NCBI GenBank assembly: GCA_963575745.1
Contig: CAUYUJ010015734.1
Location: 185,127-246,112, forward strand
Origin: Prorocentrum cordatum
Taxonomy: Eukaryota > Sar > Dinophyceae > Prorocentrales > Prorocentraceae
Direction: 5' to 3'
Length of the DNA: 60,986 nucleotides
A model generated the notes under the pieces. It was not told where the DNA came from, did no database searches, and was given only the letters and a program-made list of their open reading frames with translations. This document shows, piece after piece, positions 19,648 through 30,287 of the stretch. Both the position numbers and the translations under genes were made by a program. Every line of letters begins with the position of its first letter. Positions within the stretch are counted from its first letter, which is position 1.

Positions 19648-20267
19648 AAAAAACCCAATCAGAATTTTGGGGGGGCTATGGGGCTTTAGGGCTATGCTGT
19701 AGGGTCATAGGGCGATGTGGCCATAGGGATATAGGGCTAGAAGCCTTCAGGGCTATGGGGCTATGGGGCTACAGGGCTATAGGGCTATAGGGCTTAAGGG
19801 TTATAAGGCTATTCGGGCTATTCGGGCTATAGGGCTATATACGGCTATAGGGCTTTAGGACCATAGGGCTATAGGGCTATAGGGCTATAGGGCTATAGGG
19901 CTATGGGGCTATGGGGCTATTGGGCTATTGGGCTATAGGGCTATACGGCTATAGGGCTATAGGGTTATAGTGTTATAGGGATATAGAGCGATTGGGCTAT
20001 TGGGCTATAGGGATATAGGGCTATTGGCTATTGGGCTAGGCACCCCCGGGCACTTCTGGGCACCCCGGGCACCCGGGCACCCCTGGGCACCCCTGGGCAC
20101 CTGGGCACCCCCGGGCACCCCCAAGCACCCGGGCACCCGGCCCCGACCACCGAAATCGGCCACACACCTGGGCACCCGGGCACCCCCGGGCACCCCTGGG
20201 CACACCCGGGCACCCGGGCACCCGGCCCCGGCCACCGAAATCGGCCGCCCACCTCACCTCAGCTTTA
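19648..20267. repeat. Composite satellite, short unit
   Basis: Begins CCCGAGAAAAAACCCAATCA, then CTATAGGG 8-bp satellite (19665-20040), then GGGCACCC repeats and the module CCACCGAAATCGGCC twice, ending CACCTCACCTCAGCTTTAT. It lacks the GTGTCCCGC, GAT and GATCGAT parts of the long unit that follows. Confidence 0.85.
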
Positions 20268-20970
20268 TGATACCAGAGAAAAACCCCAATCAGAATTTTT
20301 GGGGGGGCTATGGGGCTTTAGGGTTATGGGGCTATAGGGCTATAGGGCGATGTGGCCATAGGGATATAGGGCTAGAAGCCTTTAGGGCTATGGGGCTATA
20401 GGGCTACAGGGCTATAGGGCTATAGGGCTAAGGGCTATAAGGCTATTCGGGCTATTCGGGCTATATACGGCTATAGGGCTTTAGGACCATAGGGCTATAG
20501 GGCTATAGGGCTATAGGGCCATAGGGCTATAGGGCTATGGGGCTATGGGGCTATGGGGCTATTGGGCTATTGGGCTATTGGGCTATAGGGCTATCGGAGG
20601 TGAGGGGGTGAGGTCGAAGTGGAACGGCGAGCCCCCCACCGGGACATCGGTTTCGGTTTCGTGTTCGTGCGTGCCGTGCGTGCGAGGCGAAGCTGCGTGG
20701 GCGGGCGAGAAAAAATCTCCTGTGGCTGAGGCGCGACCGGACCAAATGTTTCTCTTCCGGGGCGCGGGGCCCCGCGGTGTCCCGCCGGTGTCCCGCGGTG
20801 TCCTCCTGTGGCTGAGGCGCGGCCGGACCAAATGTTTCTCATCCGGGGCGCGGGGCCCCGCGGTGTCCCGCCGGTGTCCCGCGGTATCCCGCGGTGTCCC
20901 GCGGTGTCCCGCGGTGTCCCGCGGTGTCCCGCCGGTGTCCCGCGGTGTCCCGCGAGGATGATGATGATGA

Positions 20971-21005
<35 letters not shown>

Positions 21006-22479
21006 GATGATGATGATGATGATGATGGTGTCCCGATGAAGATGATGATGATGCTGATGATGGTGTCGATGATGATGATAGTGTCCAGATGATGAGGATG
21101 ATGATGCTCATGACGATTATGTTGACGATGATGACGATGATGGTGTCCCGATGATGATGATGATGATGATTCCGATGATGTTGGTGATGATGATATTGAT
21201 GGAAATGGTGTCCCGACGATAATGATGATGATGATGATGATGTTGATGATGATTATGGTGTCCCGATGATGATGCTGATGATGATGATGATGGTGATGAT
21301 GATGGTGATGATGATGGTGTCCCGATGGTGATAATAATGATAATCACGATGTTGATGATGATGTTGCTCATGATGATGATGGTGCCCCAATGATGATGCT
21401 GTTGATGCTGATTAAGTCGATGATGATGATGCGATGATCATGATGATGATGGTGTCCCGAGGGTGATGACGATGTTGATGATACTGTTGATGATGAGAAC
21501 GATGGTGATCATGATTGTGTCCCGGTTATGATGATGATTCTGATGATGCTGCTGATGATGATGACGATGACTGTGTCCCGATGATGATGATGATGTTGAT
21601 GATGAGATGATGATGGTGATGATGATGTTGTCCCGATGATGATGCTGACGTTGATGTTGATGTTTACGATGATGATGATGACGGTGCCTTCATGATGAGG
21701 ACGATGTGTGGTGATGATGTTGATGTTGATGTGTTGATGATGATGATGATGCTGACGTTGATGTTGATGTTTACGATGATGATGATGACGGTGCCTTCAT
21801 GATGAGGACGATGTTGGTGATGATGTTGATGTTGATGTGTTGATGATGATGATGACGTTGATTGTGAGAGCGATTGTGATATCGATCGTGAGATCGATAT
21901 TGAGACCGAATGTGAAATCGATTGTGTGATCGATTGTGAGATCGATTGTGAGATCAATTGTGAAATCGATCGGATGAGATAGATCGAGTGAGATCGATTG
22001 TGAGATCGATCGAGTGAGATCGACCGAGCGAGACCGTTAGTGAGATCGATACTGAGATCGATAGTGAGACCGATCGAGTGAGACGTTGGTTCCCCCCCCC
22101 GAACCTCCTTCTCACCCGAAGGGTGGTCGTATAGGTACGGCTATAGGGCTATAGGGTTATAGTGCTATAGGAGGGATATATGGCGATTGGGCTATTGGGC
22201 TATAGGGATATAGGGCTATTGGGCTAGGCACCCCCGGGCACTTCTGGGCACCCCGGGCACCCGGGCACCCCTGGGCACCCGGGCACCCCCGGGCACCCCC
22301 GGGCACCCCGGCATCCGTCCCCGGCCACCGAAATCGGCCACACACCTGGGCACCCGGGCACCCCCGGGAACCCCCGGGCACCCAGGCACCCGGCCCCGGC
22401 CACCGAAATCGGCCGCTCACCTCACCTCAGCTTTATATCCGCTAGGACCCCTACAGAGGCAAGCTCTGATTGGGGAATA
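20268..22479. repeat. 2.2-kb composite satellite block, copy 1
   Basis: Bounded by inverted CCCCAATCAGA (near 20283) and TCTGATTGGGG (near 22469). In order it holds: CTATAGGG satellite (20300-20595), a unique segment (20600-20720), two copies of a 95-bp unit with GGCTGAGGCGCG and GGACCAAATGTTTCTC, GGTGTCCCGC repeats, GAT repeats punctuated by GGTGTCCCG (20955-21855), GATCGAT satellite (21860-22080), CTATAGGG, GGGCACCC repeats and CCACCGAAATCGGCC modules. No protein is supported. The copy at 46010-48183 follows the same order. Confidence 0.9.
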
Positions 22480-22520
22480 TCCGCTAGGACCCCTACAGAG
22501 GCAAGCTCTGATTGGGGAAT
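22480..22520. repeat. Tandem duplicate of the composite's terminal 42 bp
   Basis: ATATCCGCTAGGACCCCTAC and AGAGGCAAGCTCTGATTGGG occur back to back at 22438-22479 and 22480-22521. Confidence 0.9.
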
Positions 22521-22755
22521 CTTTGTCCATAGATTCTGGATTTTTGTCTTCACCCCCACTCCCCACATTTTCCGATTAATTGTGTATGTATCTGTTTGTT
22601 TTTCCCTTCCTGTATTACGATTATTGTGGGGAATCGACAATGAATTTTCCTTCATATTTTCCGATTATTTCCCCCCCCTGCTTCCCTTTTACATTTTCCG
22701 ATTATTTGGGGGAATCGACGATTGATTGTGTCTGTGTGGTTTTTCCCCTCCTGGG
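22521..22755. repeat. L-family right portions, partly tandem
   Basis: TTCTGGATTTTTGTCTTCAC, TTTTCCGATTAATTGTGTAT, then two more GGGAATCGACRATKRATT segments, the last ending TGTGTCTGTGTGGTTTTTCC. It continues the L element whose left end is at 19572-19640. Confidence 0.65.
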
Positions 22756-22977
22756 TGACGGCCGCGACGCCCTCTCGCGAACCGACAACGGCCAATTCTC
22801 ATTACACTCGACGTGCGCGGGGGGCCTGGGCCGCCGGCCCCCCGGAGGAGCGGGTGGCGAGGCCTTGGGGCCCATACGGCGCACGACCAGAGAGGCACGG
22901 CGTGTCAGAGGGGGGGGGGGGGGGGAAGGGCGGGCCCGGGGGGGGGGGGGGGCGGGTCCTTTGGACGCCCGAAATTA

Positions 22978-23172
22978 GGGGAACAGAGAGTGACACAAAC
23001 ATAAAAACTCGGAGGTCCGCAAGGATTTCTCGGATCGGCGCTGGGGCCCCCTCCCTGGCGCGCGGAGCGCGCCAGGGGCGGCGCCGGAGGCGCCGCCGGG
23101 GTGCCCCAGCGCCGATCCGAGAAATCCGCGCGGACCTCCGAGTTTTTATGTTTATGTCACTTTTTGTTCCCC
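22978..23172. mobile_element. TB-family foldback element, copy 1
   Basis: About 70-bp inverted ends: GGGGAACAGAGAGTGACACA, AACATAAAAACTCGGAGGTC, TTTCTCGGATCGGCGCTGGG on the left, with few mismatches on the right. The centre holds two nested palindromes, GGCGCGCGGAGCGCGCC and GGCGGCGCCGGAGGCGCCGCC split across the axis. Further copies at 25891-26012 and 26241-26409. The G runs at 22908-22950 lie just outside. Confidence 0.9.
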
Positions 23173-23178
23173 TGGAAT

Positions 23179-23361
23179 CGGGTACGGAAAGAAAGGGTAC
23201 AATGCCCAACAGCAAATGTTGTCCCAAAGCAACAGCGGCCGCTGTTGGGCAGGCGGCCTTCTGTCTCGAATGGACACAGGCCGCGGCGGCGCGGACAGCG
23301 AGTCCTGTTCAAAATGAGCAGGAACTGCTGTTGGGCATTGTACCGATTCTTTCCGTGCCCA
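23179..23361. mobile_element. TC-family inverted-repeat element, copy 1
   Basis: Ends GGGTACGGAAAGAAAGGGTA, CAATGCCCAACAGCA and, inverted, TGCTGTTGGGCATTGTACCG, ATTCTTTCCGTGCCC. Directly abuts the TB element. Internal word GGCAGGCGGCCTTCTGTC recurs in copies at 35096-35218 and 37250-37432. Confidence 0.85.
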
Positions 23362-23660
23362 TTTCGTTCGTGCAGAAACCCGGGGCGAGAGGCTCGTTCT
23401 CCCAGGCAGATTGGGCCCGCTCCCCGTTCTTCGGAGCAGTGGCCACCGGGGAAAGAGAGGACCTCCCCACTGGGGGAAGGAGCCCTTCTGCATAGGCGGC
23501 GAGCGAGGTTCCAGGTTCTCAGGCGTCGTCGAAGTCTCTTGGCGGCTCTCCGCCCTCGGGATGCGTTCCAGCGGCTGCGCCTCGCCGAGGGCGTTCTGGG
23601 GGTGCCCGGGTCGTCCCGAACGCCCGCGGGAGACCCGAGGTATGACCCAAAAACTAAGTT

Positions 23661-23844
23661 CGGCGGCGAGCGAGGGGGGAAAGTGAGAAGGAGGAGGCCT
23701 CCTCGGAAGGCGGCGGGACTTCGCAGAAACCCTCGCGCCGTTTTGAGGAGTGTTTGCCTCGTCTTCGGGGAAGGCTTAGAAAACTTTTCAGAAGGCCCGG
23801 GGACTTCCGAACCCTTCTCACTTTTCCCCCCTCGCTGGCCGCCG
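23661..23844. mobile_element. TE-family inverted-repeat element, copy 2
   Basis: CGGCGGCGAGCGAGGGGGGA then AAGTGAGAAGG on the left; CCTTCTCACTTTTCCCCCCT then CGCTGGCCGCCG on the right. About 31-bp terminal inverted repeats with three mismatches. Confidence 0.85.
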
Positions 23845-23995
23845 ACCTTCTGTCAGGGAGCGACTTTTTCTCGCTGGGTGGGGTGGGGAGGCACCGTGGC
23901 CTCGTGCGGGCGGGCCTAGGCCAGAAGAGCATCCTTCAAGAGCATGCGACCCTTCGTCGGCCCTCACCGACAGAACACCCAAGGGCACCCTTCTC

Positions 23996-24160
23996 GGGAG
24001 CGGCCAAGAGGGGGGTGTCCATGAGGGGGGGGGTGCAAATCATGACCAGCGGCATGTGCGCGGCCCAGCGGGGGGGCCAGGGACGTCATGAAACAAGAAG
24101 AGGCGCCATGAAATCTGGGGAAATATCATGGCCCACGCCATGATATCCACCCCCCCTAGT
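23996..24160. repeat. J-family dispersed repeat, copy 1
   Basis: GGGAGCGGCCAAGAGGGGGG ... CGGCATGTGCGCGGCCCAGC ... ATATCATGGCCCACGCCATGATAT ending in CCACCCCCC. The copy at 30457-30620 is about nine-tenths identical by eye. The internal ATATCATGGC/GCCATGATAT is a short palindrome. Confidence 0.85.
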
Positions 24161-24470
24161 CATTACCCCCCTCTTTTTCGCCCCCGACCTTCCCAGGATG
24201 CACAGGGGCATCCAACAGGCACGAAGAGCACTGGAGCGGGTACCCTCCCCGAGCCGACCTCGAGCCTGTACCTCGGTCCAGCTGGCGGTGCACGGGCCGT
24301 GGCTGCTCCGGGGCGGAAACCTCCCAAGAGGCTCCCTGGCCCCCCCCTTTATATAGCGGCTGCACCCGTCGCGGCGCATGCCGCCTCTGCTCCCCCGTTC
24401 GGCGCGCCTTGCAGGCCTCCGCCCCAGAACTCCGACTGGCAGTACGCTTGGGCATTGCACGGCTGCGCTC
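24161..24470. other. No supported gene
   Basis: GC-rich unique sequence. Minus-strand CTATATAAAGG near 24345-24357 looks like a TATA box, but dinoflagellates rarely use one and no exon follows. Confidence 0.4.
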
Positions 24471-24631
24471 GCCATCGCTCGGACGTCCACTTCCTCCCCA
24501 TTGTTTGGCTTCAGGCGTGTGTGTGTGAGAGAGAGAGTGAGTGTGTGTGTGTGTGTTTTCTCGTGAGGCAAACCAACACGCTCCTCGATGGTCTCCTTGC
24601 TGAGAAAGCGTGTACACGTCCGAGCGATGCC
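24471..24631. mobile_element. TG-family MITE-like element, copy 2
   Basis: Left GCCATCGCTCGGACGTCCAC, right GTACACGTCCGAGCGATGCC. Larger than copy 1 because of a GT/GA microsatellite (24519-24560). Confidence 0.75.
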
Positions 24632-24847
24632 GAGTGCAAGGCTCCAGAGTTGCCAAGCGACGCGAAGAAGCGAGGGCGCCCAACTTCGCGCCCTCGCGCT
24701 GCGCGAGGCGCGAACAACTTCGTGCTCCCGCGCCGACCCCCGGGGGAGCCCCCTGCCTGAGATTGCTGTGGGCCCCGTCCGTAGGGCCTCGAGGAGTCTC
24801 CCTGTCAGGACCGCCTCAGGACGGTTATATAATCGGAAGCTGGGCGA

Positions 24848-25006
24848 GGGCTGCTAAAACCGTGGCTGCTAAGACGGCCCTCCCGGAAGGAGAAATCAAC
24901 TTCCCGGAATGAGGCGCGGCGCGCGACACAGTCAACGGGCTTCTTCCCGGAAGGACGAAGACAACTTCCCGGAGGTCGATTTTAACAGCCGCGGAATTAG
25001 CAGCCC
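24848..25006. mobile_element. TI inverted-repeat element
   Basis: Left GGGCTGCTAAAACCGTGGCT, GCTAAGACGGCCCTCCCGGA; right, read inverted, GGGCTGCTAATTCCGCGGCT, GTTAAAATCGACCTCCGGGA. About 40-bp imperfect terminal repeats and CTTCCCGGAA palindromes inside. Only copy seen. Confidence 0.75.
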
Positions 25007-25067
25007 TTGCCTGGCTTCCGAGTTAAGGTTGGATCCTCGGTCTCTTGTCGGGGATCTGCTGGCACGG

Positions 25068-25232
25068 GTCAATCCAGACCCTGGTCAGCCGGGGCTTTGC
25101 AGGATCCTGCAACATCCCGCAGGATCCTGCAGGAAAGCCTGGGTCAGTGCGCCCCTAGCTCCGCAGGATCCTACAGGGCCCAGCGCTCTGGCTGACCCCC
25201 GTTTGCGTTGACCCCCGTCTCAAGGCTCCCGA
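25068..25232. repeat. N-family repeat, copy 2
   Basis: GCAGGATCCTGCAACATCCC, GCAGGATCCTGCAGGAAAGC, CCCAGCGCTCTGGCTGACCC. Parallel to 17791-17935. Confidence 0.75.
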
Positions 25233-25278
25233 TCCTGAGGTTGGACCTTTTCCCTGGGACCGCCTTTGCATTGCAGGC

Positions 25279-25459
25279 CTCCCAGATGGGGTCCGAGCAG
25301 ACGGGGTCGGAGGATCGCGCCGCATCGCCGATGCATCGGCGATGCGGCTCGATGCGGGGCCTCCTTTTCTCCACGCCGGCGTCGTCGGTGCATCGCCGAC
25401 GCTGGCCATGCATTGGCGATGCGGCGCGTTCCTCGGACCCTCTACTCCGACTCGGTCCA
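25279..25459. mobile_element. TF-family foldback element, copy 3
   Basis: CTCCCAGATGGGGTCCGAGC, GGGTCGGAGGATCGCGCCGC, ATCGCCGATGCATCGGCGAT; the right arm ends GGACCCTCTACTCCGACTCG. Includes extra GATGC hairpin units. Confidence 0.8.
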
Positions 25460-25890
25460 GGCGTCCTCTGTTCGCCCCGAGTGACTGTTTGACGGCCCCC
25501 GGGCCCGGCGAGGAAGCCCATCGGTCGAGAAGTGCCCCGAAAACTCGCCGTCGTGACTCTTCCACAGCGCGAGGGGGTGGCGGGTGTGAACGGATCGCGC
25601 GAGCGCATCGCCGCGGAGGAGCTCAGAGCTTCCCCAGCGGCTTCGCGGCGCCCACGAGGGGGGTCTGGAACATCGCCTCCCTGGCCCGGTTCTTGGCCGC
25701 CTGTGGCGGGCACCGACAAGGGGGGGACCGGCTCCAGGGGGGGCACCATCGACCTGGAGCCGGCGATGCGTCGACGATGGATCGGCGAGAGGCCCCCCAC
25801 AGCAAATCCACACGCTCCTGGGTGGGGTGGGCCATCGGGCCCCGAGGCAAGGGCTACGGGGATCGACGCGTCCCTCGAGGGATAAGTAAT
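25460..25890. other. No confident gene; M-family fragment at 25492-25535
   Basis: GTTTGACGGCCCCCGGGCCC then GGCGAGG is an M-family piece. Minus-strand frames (for example AAKNRAREAMFQTPLVGAAK near 25690-25630) look partly protein-like but cannot be bounded. Confidence 0.35.
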
Positions 25891-26012
25891 GGTAGAACTA
25901 TAAACTTTCGGAGGTCGGCGCTGGAGGCGCCGCCTGATGGTTCCGCGCAGACCCGAAAAATCTGGGCGGAGCTCCGAAAATTTCTGTTCATGCCGTTTTG
26001 TCTATTCTTCGA
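25891..26012. mobile_element. TB-family element, diverged copy
   Basis: ATAAACTTTCGGAGGTCGGC, GCTGGAGGCGCCGCC, then GACCCGAAAAATCTGGGCGG and AGCTCCGAAAATTTC inverted. The central GCGCGC palindrome is lost. Confidence 0.65.
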
Positions 26013-26240
26013 ACTGGGGGTCGATGGCATCTCCCCCCCGAGCCCATCCCCCCTAGCATTGCCCTTGAGCTTGGTCCTCCAACTCAGATGAAACATCACA
26101 TGCTCTTTTGCACAAGCACGGCCAGTAGTCACACACACCGTGTGATGTGACATCTCAGCTTTGTGAAACATCAGCAGCGTTTTCCATGTATGACAATCGG
26201 TAGTTATTGTTAAAAAGCCGTGTGATGGTTCTATCCTAGA

Positions 26241-26409
26241 AGAATAATAAAACGACACAAACATGAACGTGCGACGGTCCGCGCGGATTTCTTGGATCAG
26301 CGCTGGACCCCCCTCCCTGGCGCGCGGAGCGCGCCAAGGGCGGCGCCGGAGGCGCCGCCGGGGGGGCCCAGCACGGATCCGAGACATCCGCGCGGACCGG
26401 CAAAAGTTG
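26241..26409. mobile_element. TB-family foldback element, copy 2
   Basis: ACACAAACATGAACGTGCGA, TCCGCGCGGATTTCTTGGAT, the shared core CCTGGCGCGCGGAGCGCGCC, then GGATCCGAGACATCCGCGCG. Its right end lies within about 20 bp of the coiled-coil exon at 26425-26651. Confidence 0.8.
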
Positions 26410-26424
26410 TTCTTCGATCTCCCC

Positions 26425-26651
26425 CCCTGACGCTGCGCGCCTGGTCCTCCAGCTCCTTCTTCTTGGCCTCCTGCTGCGCCTCCAGGCGCTGCAGCCTGAG
26501 TACCGTTGATCCGCTCCCCGTCCCCAGCGGCGTGGCCGGGGCCCCCCTGGCCGACTTCCCGCCCCTGGATGGGGACACAGGTCGCTCCCCTTCGGGCTTC
26601 GAGGGGTGCGTCCCCCGCTGGGATGGCACTTCGGCGGGGGTCTCGAAGGGG
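26425..26651 (-). CDS. Possible coiled-coil exon, unknown protein
   Basis: After CCCCATCCCCAG (acceptor-like) the minus strand reads PFETPAEVPSQRGTHPSKPE, then a helix-rich stretch LRLQRLEAQQEAKKKELEDQ. A run of seven G near 26425-26432 leaves two alternative continuations; the one with one G fewer reads GEIEEQLLPVRAD and enters the TB element. Low-complexity Pro/Ser linker followed by coiled coil; no family recognised. Confidence 0.4.
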
Positions 26652-26864
26652 CTGGGGATGGGGATGGGCATCGGTTCAACGAGACCGACGGCCGCGCCCT
26701 CCGCGCGTCGTCCATCTGCTCGCGCGTCCGCGCCTCCGCCGAGAGCGCGCCCCCCGCGGACCCGGCGCCCGCGTGCGGGCGGACCGCTGCGGCCGCCCGG
26801 TGCGCCTCCTGCTTAGGGAGGCGTTTTTTTCGCACGGGGTGGCGACACCCAAAGCCCACCATGA

Positions 26865-26990
26865 AGTCGAGCATGTCTCCCCACAGGAGGGGCACGCAAT
26901 AATGGTCAAGCATAGTCGGGTGAAGATGTGTCGCGTTTTTTTGTTGACTATGTTGGGCCATGTTTCCCCCCACATCCGAGGTGGGGCTCT
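26865..26990. mobile_element. Degenerate TA-like element
   Basis: GAAGTCGAGCATGTCTCCCC then ACAGGAGGG resembles a TA left end, and GTTGACTATGTTGGGCC resembles TA internal sequence. The right end is not conserved. Confidence 0.4.
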
Positions 26991-27149
26991 TGTCTTCTCT
27001 GGGCACCTTCCGCGCAGGAGCCTCACCTCCCTCCCAGTCTCCGCCTCGCTCACGCATTCACCCCGTCATCGGTCATCATCACCATCGGTCATCATCACCA
27101 CCACCACCATACTCAGTGACGCACCATCGATCACCACCACCATCGGCCA

Positions 27150-27151
27150 TC

Positions 27152-27235
<84 letters not shown>

Positions 27236-27250
27236 TATCATCATCATCAA
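27150..27250. repeat. (ATC)n trinucleotide tract
   Basis: About 30 ATC/TCA units, flanked by CACCATC words. Poly-His/Ser/Met frames are artefacts. Confidence 0.97.
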
Positions 27251-27389
27251 CATCAGCATCAGCATCAGCATCAACATCACCACCACCGCCACCATCATCA
27301 CACTCAGTCGCACATCGCACACAGTCTCTTTCTCTCTCTATCTCTCTCATCACTCATCATCATTCGGCGGGAGCGCTGTCTGTGCGTGA

Positions 27390-28800
27390 ATAGTGAGGAA
27401 GTCTCAAGCGGGAGCCCCCCTCCCTATGGGGCCCGCACTTCATGTTGGCAATCGGAGCGGGTCACCCTCGAATTTGTAACTGTCGCCACTTTTGGGCTCC
27501 TGAGGCCTGAGTATGGGGAGAGTATCAGGCGGGAGCCTCGTCTGTGAGTGAACTGTGAGGAAATCTCAGGCGGGAGCCCCCTCCGTATGGGGCCCGCTTC
27601 ACATAGGTAATCCGAGCGGGTCATCCTCAAACCTGAAATTGTCGTCACTTTTGACCTCCTGAGGCCAGAGCATGGAGGGACATATAAAGCGGGAACACCT
27701 TCCCTATGGGGCCCACACTTCATGTTGGTAATCTGAGTGGGTCATCCTCGAAACTGTAACTGTCATCGCGCTTGGGCTCCTGAGGCCTGACTATTGGGGA
27801 AATCTCAAGCGGGAGCCCCCTCCCCATGGGGCCCGCACTTCATGTTGGAATCCGAGCAAATCCTCCTCGAACCTGTAACTGTCGTCACTTTTGGGCTACT
27901 GAGGCCTGAATAAGGGGGAAATATAAGGCGGGTGCCTCTTCTGTAACTGAACTGTGAGGAAGTCTAAAGCTGGAGCCCCCTCCTTATGGGGCCCGTTGAT
28001 AATCCGAGCGGGTCGTCCTCGAACCTATAACTTTCGTCACTTTTGGGTTCCTGAGGCCTGACTGCGGGGGAAATCTCAGGCGGGAGCCCTCTGGGGCCCG
28101 CATTGTAATTGGTAATCCGAGCGGGTCATCCTCGAACTTGTAACTGTCGTCACTTTTGGGTTCCTGAGGCCTGAACATGGGGAAAATATAAGGCGGGGGC
28201 CTCTTCTGTGAGTGAGCTGTGAGGAAGTCTCACGCGGGAGCCCCTTCCCTATGGGGCTCGCACCTCATGTGCTTAATCCGAGCTGGTCATCCTCGAACCT
28301 GTAACTGTCGTCTCTTTTGGGCTCCTGAGGCCTGAATATGGGGGAAATATAAGGCGGGTGAACTGAACTGTGAGGAAGTCTACAGCTGGAGCCCCCTCCT
28401 TACGGGGCCCGTTGATAATCCGACCGGGTCGTCCTCGAACCTATAACTTTCGTCACTTTTGGGTTCCTGAGGCCTGAATGCGGGGGAAGTCTCAGGCGGG
28501 AGCCCCCCCCCCCAAGAGGCCCGCTTTTTACTTGGTAATCCGAGCGGGTCATCCTCGAACATGTAACTGTCGTCACTTTTGGGCTCCTGATGCCTGAACA
28601 TGGGGAACATATAAGGCGGGGGCTTCTTCTGTGAGTGAACTGTGAGGATGTCTCAGGCGGGAGCCCCTTTCCTATGGGGCTCGCACTTCATGTGTTTAAT
28701 CCGAGCTGGTCATCCTCGAACCTGTAATTGTCCTCACTTTTGGGCTCCTGCGGCCTAAGAATGAGGGAAGTCTCAGGCGGGAACCTGTCTGTGAGTGAAC
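27390..28800. repeat. Satellite array, unit about 115-160 bp
   Basis: Recurring words GTGAACTGTGAGGAAGTCTC, GGCGGGAGCCCCCTCCCTAT, GGGGCCCGCACTTCATGTTG, AATCCGAGCGGGTCATCCTC, GAACCTGTAACTGTCGTCAC, TTTTGGGCTCCTGAGGCCTG. The word GAGCGGGTCATCCTCGAA or a variant occurs near 27458, 27617, 27736, 27860, 28006, 28120, 28280, 28423, 28540 and 28700. Full and shortened units alternate. Confidence 0.9.
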
Positions 28801-28954
28801 TGTGAGGAAGGCTCAGGCGGGAGCCCCCTCCCTATGGGGCCAACACTTCTCGTGCTTCCTCTGGGTCGTCCTCCGGCGCGCACTTCATTTGGGTCGTCCT
28901 TCGGTGCGTATCCGCCGGGACGCACGTCGTGCGCTTCTTCTGGGTCGTGTTCCG

Positions 28955-29590
28955 CACGAGGAGGAGGAGGAAAAGGAGGAGGAGGAGAAGGAGGCGGAAG
29001 GAGGAGGAGGAAGGAGGATGCAGGACGAGAAAGAGAAGCAGGAGGAGGAGGAAGACGAGGAGGAGGAGGAGGAGGAGGAAGCAGAGGGCGAGATGGACGA
29101 GGGAGACATGGAGGAAGAGGAGTGCCCTAGGATGCCCCAGGATGTTCCGGGAGGCCCAGAAGGCTCCAGGAGGCCCCAAGAGGCCCCAAGAGTCCCCAGG
29201 AGGAGGCAGGAAGCCGAAGGAGGAGGCAGGAGGAGGGGGAGGCGGAGGAGGAGGGGGGGAAGATGGAGACGAGGAGGAGGAGGAGGCGGAGGAGGGAGAG
29301 GGAGAAGAGGAAGATGGAGATGGGAGGCGGAGGAGGAGGAGGAAGAGGAGGAGGAGGAGGAGGAGGAGGAGAAGGAGGAGGAGGAGGAGGAGAAGAAGGA
29401 GGAGGAGGAGGAGGAGGGAGAGGGAAAGCAGCAAGAGAAGGAAGACGCAGGAGGCAGGAGGAGCATGGGGAATGGGGGGAGGAGGCATAACGAGGAGGAA
29501 AAGGAGGAGGATGAGGTGGAGGAGGCAAGATGAGCAGGCAGGGGGTTGAGGCAGGAGGAGGAGGAGGCAGGAGGAACAGGAGGAGGCAGG
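28955..29590. repeat. (GGA)n purine tract with a CCAAGAGGCCC interruption
   Basis: Plus-strand GGA/GAG repeats, interrupted at 29120-29210 by GGATGCCCCAGGATGTTCCG and CCAGGAGGCCCCAAGAGG. Overlapping poly-Glu/Arg/Ser/Pro frames are artefacts. Confidence 0.95.
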
Positions 29591-29667
29591 AGTAGGTGGG
29601 AGAAGCGAGGGGACAGGAGAAGATCCCCAAGCAAGCTAAACATAATCTCATGCGGGGTTCTACCGTC

Positions 29668-29729
29668 GGAGTAATTTGACTTTTGTTTTTCTTCCCAAAT
29701 CCGCCTGTAGGAGGACATGCCCGACCTAA
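29668..29729. mobile_element. TA-family element, right end only
   Basis: Ends CCGCCTGTAGGAGGACATGC CCGACCTAA. The left part is missing, probably lost to the adjacent GGA tract. Confidence 0.6.
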
Positions 29730-30035
29730 CCCTACCACCACCCACCATCCATTTTCCTGAATCGACGAGAGGTGGGGGTATGGTTCGGATTCTGCCACGT
29801 CTTCGGCGCATTCCGGAGCCTACCCCGCCCGCCTATGGGGTTGCCAGAATCGTGGATCGGCGAGGGTAGGGTTCGGATTTCGCCACCGACAAATGGGCAC
29901 CATCACCAGCACGGAGGGGTGCCTCCACTGGAGGAAGACAATCCCGAATCCGACCACCATCATCGAGGTCGGGAACATATTCCCTTGGTAGGGGCACGCC
30001 GCCACTATTGGTGTTGGTGCCAGCCTCTACTTAGG
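29730..30035. other. No confident gene
   Basis: Holds two words related to the 19415 palindrome arm (GGTATGGTTCGGATTCTGCC, GGTAGGGTTCGGATTTCGCC) near 29776 and 29868. Minus-strand frames are open but unconvincing. Confidence 0.35.
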
Positions 30036-30112
30036 CCTCCGATCCTGCAGCTCCTCGTCGCCCTTCTTCACCTTGGGGGCGCCAGAGTCTGGGAGCACGT
30101 GTCGGATAGCTA
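30036..30112 (-). CDS. Possible terminal exon, unknown protein
   Basis: After CCCCTTAG (acceptor-like) the minus strand reads IRHVLPDSGAPKVKKGDEEL followed by QDRRPK and a TAG stop. Charged, lysine-rich tail typical of a protein C-terminus. No upstream exon was identified. Confidence 0.35.
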
Positions 30113-30287
30113 AGGGGAAGGCGCTCGCGGATTAGACGCGCAACCGATTCTTTGGGCGCCTCCCCGCGCCAGGGAAGAGAGCCTGGCGGCGGGACTGTAC
30201 GCAGCTGCACACAGTTAGTTTCGTCCCCACCCCCCTCTTCCCGGACCCCCGACGTCAGCAAGACTCTTTCATCACGTCGAGCCCAGG

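Noticed and set aside
19665-20040. Telomere-like array (CTATAGGG)
   Set aside because: The unit is 8 bp with many variants and lies inside a composite block; it is not TTTAGGG or TTAGGG.
24345-24357. TATA-box-like CTATATAAAGG on the minus strand (another TATATAA at 24826)
   Set aside because: No exon follows within a sensible distance, and dinoflagellate promoters generally lack a canonical TATA box.
24086-24571. Minus-strand frame with HTHTHT start
   Set aside because: The start is a GT microsatellite within TG copy 2, and the remainder shows no family or clear codon bias.
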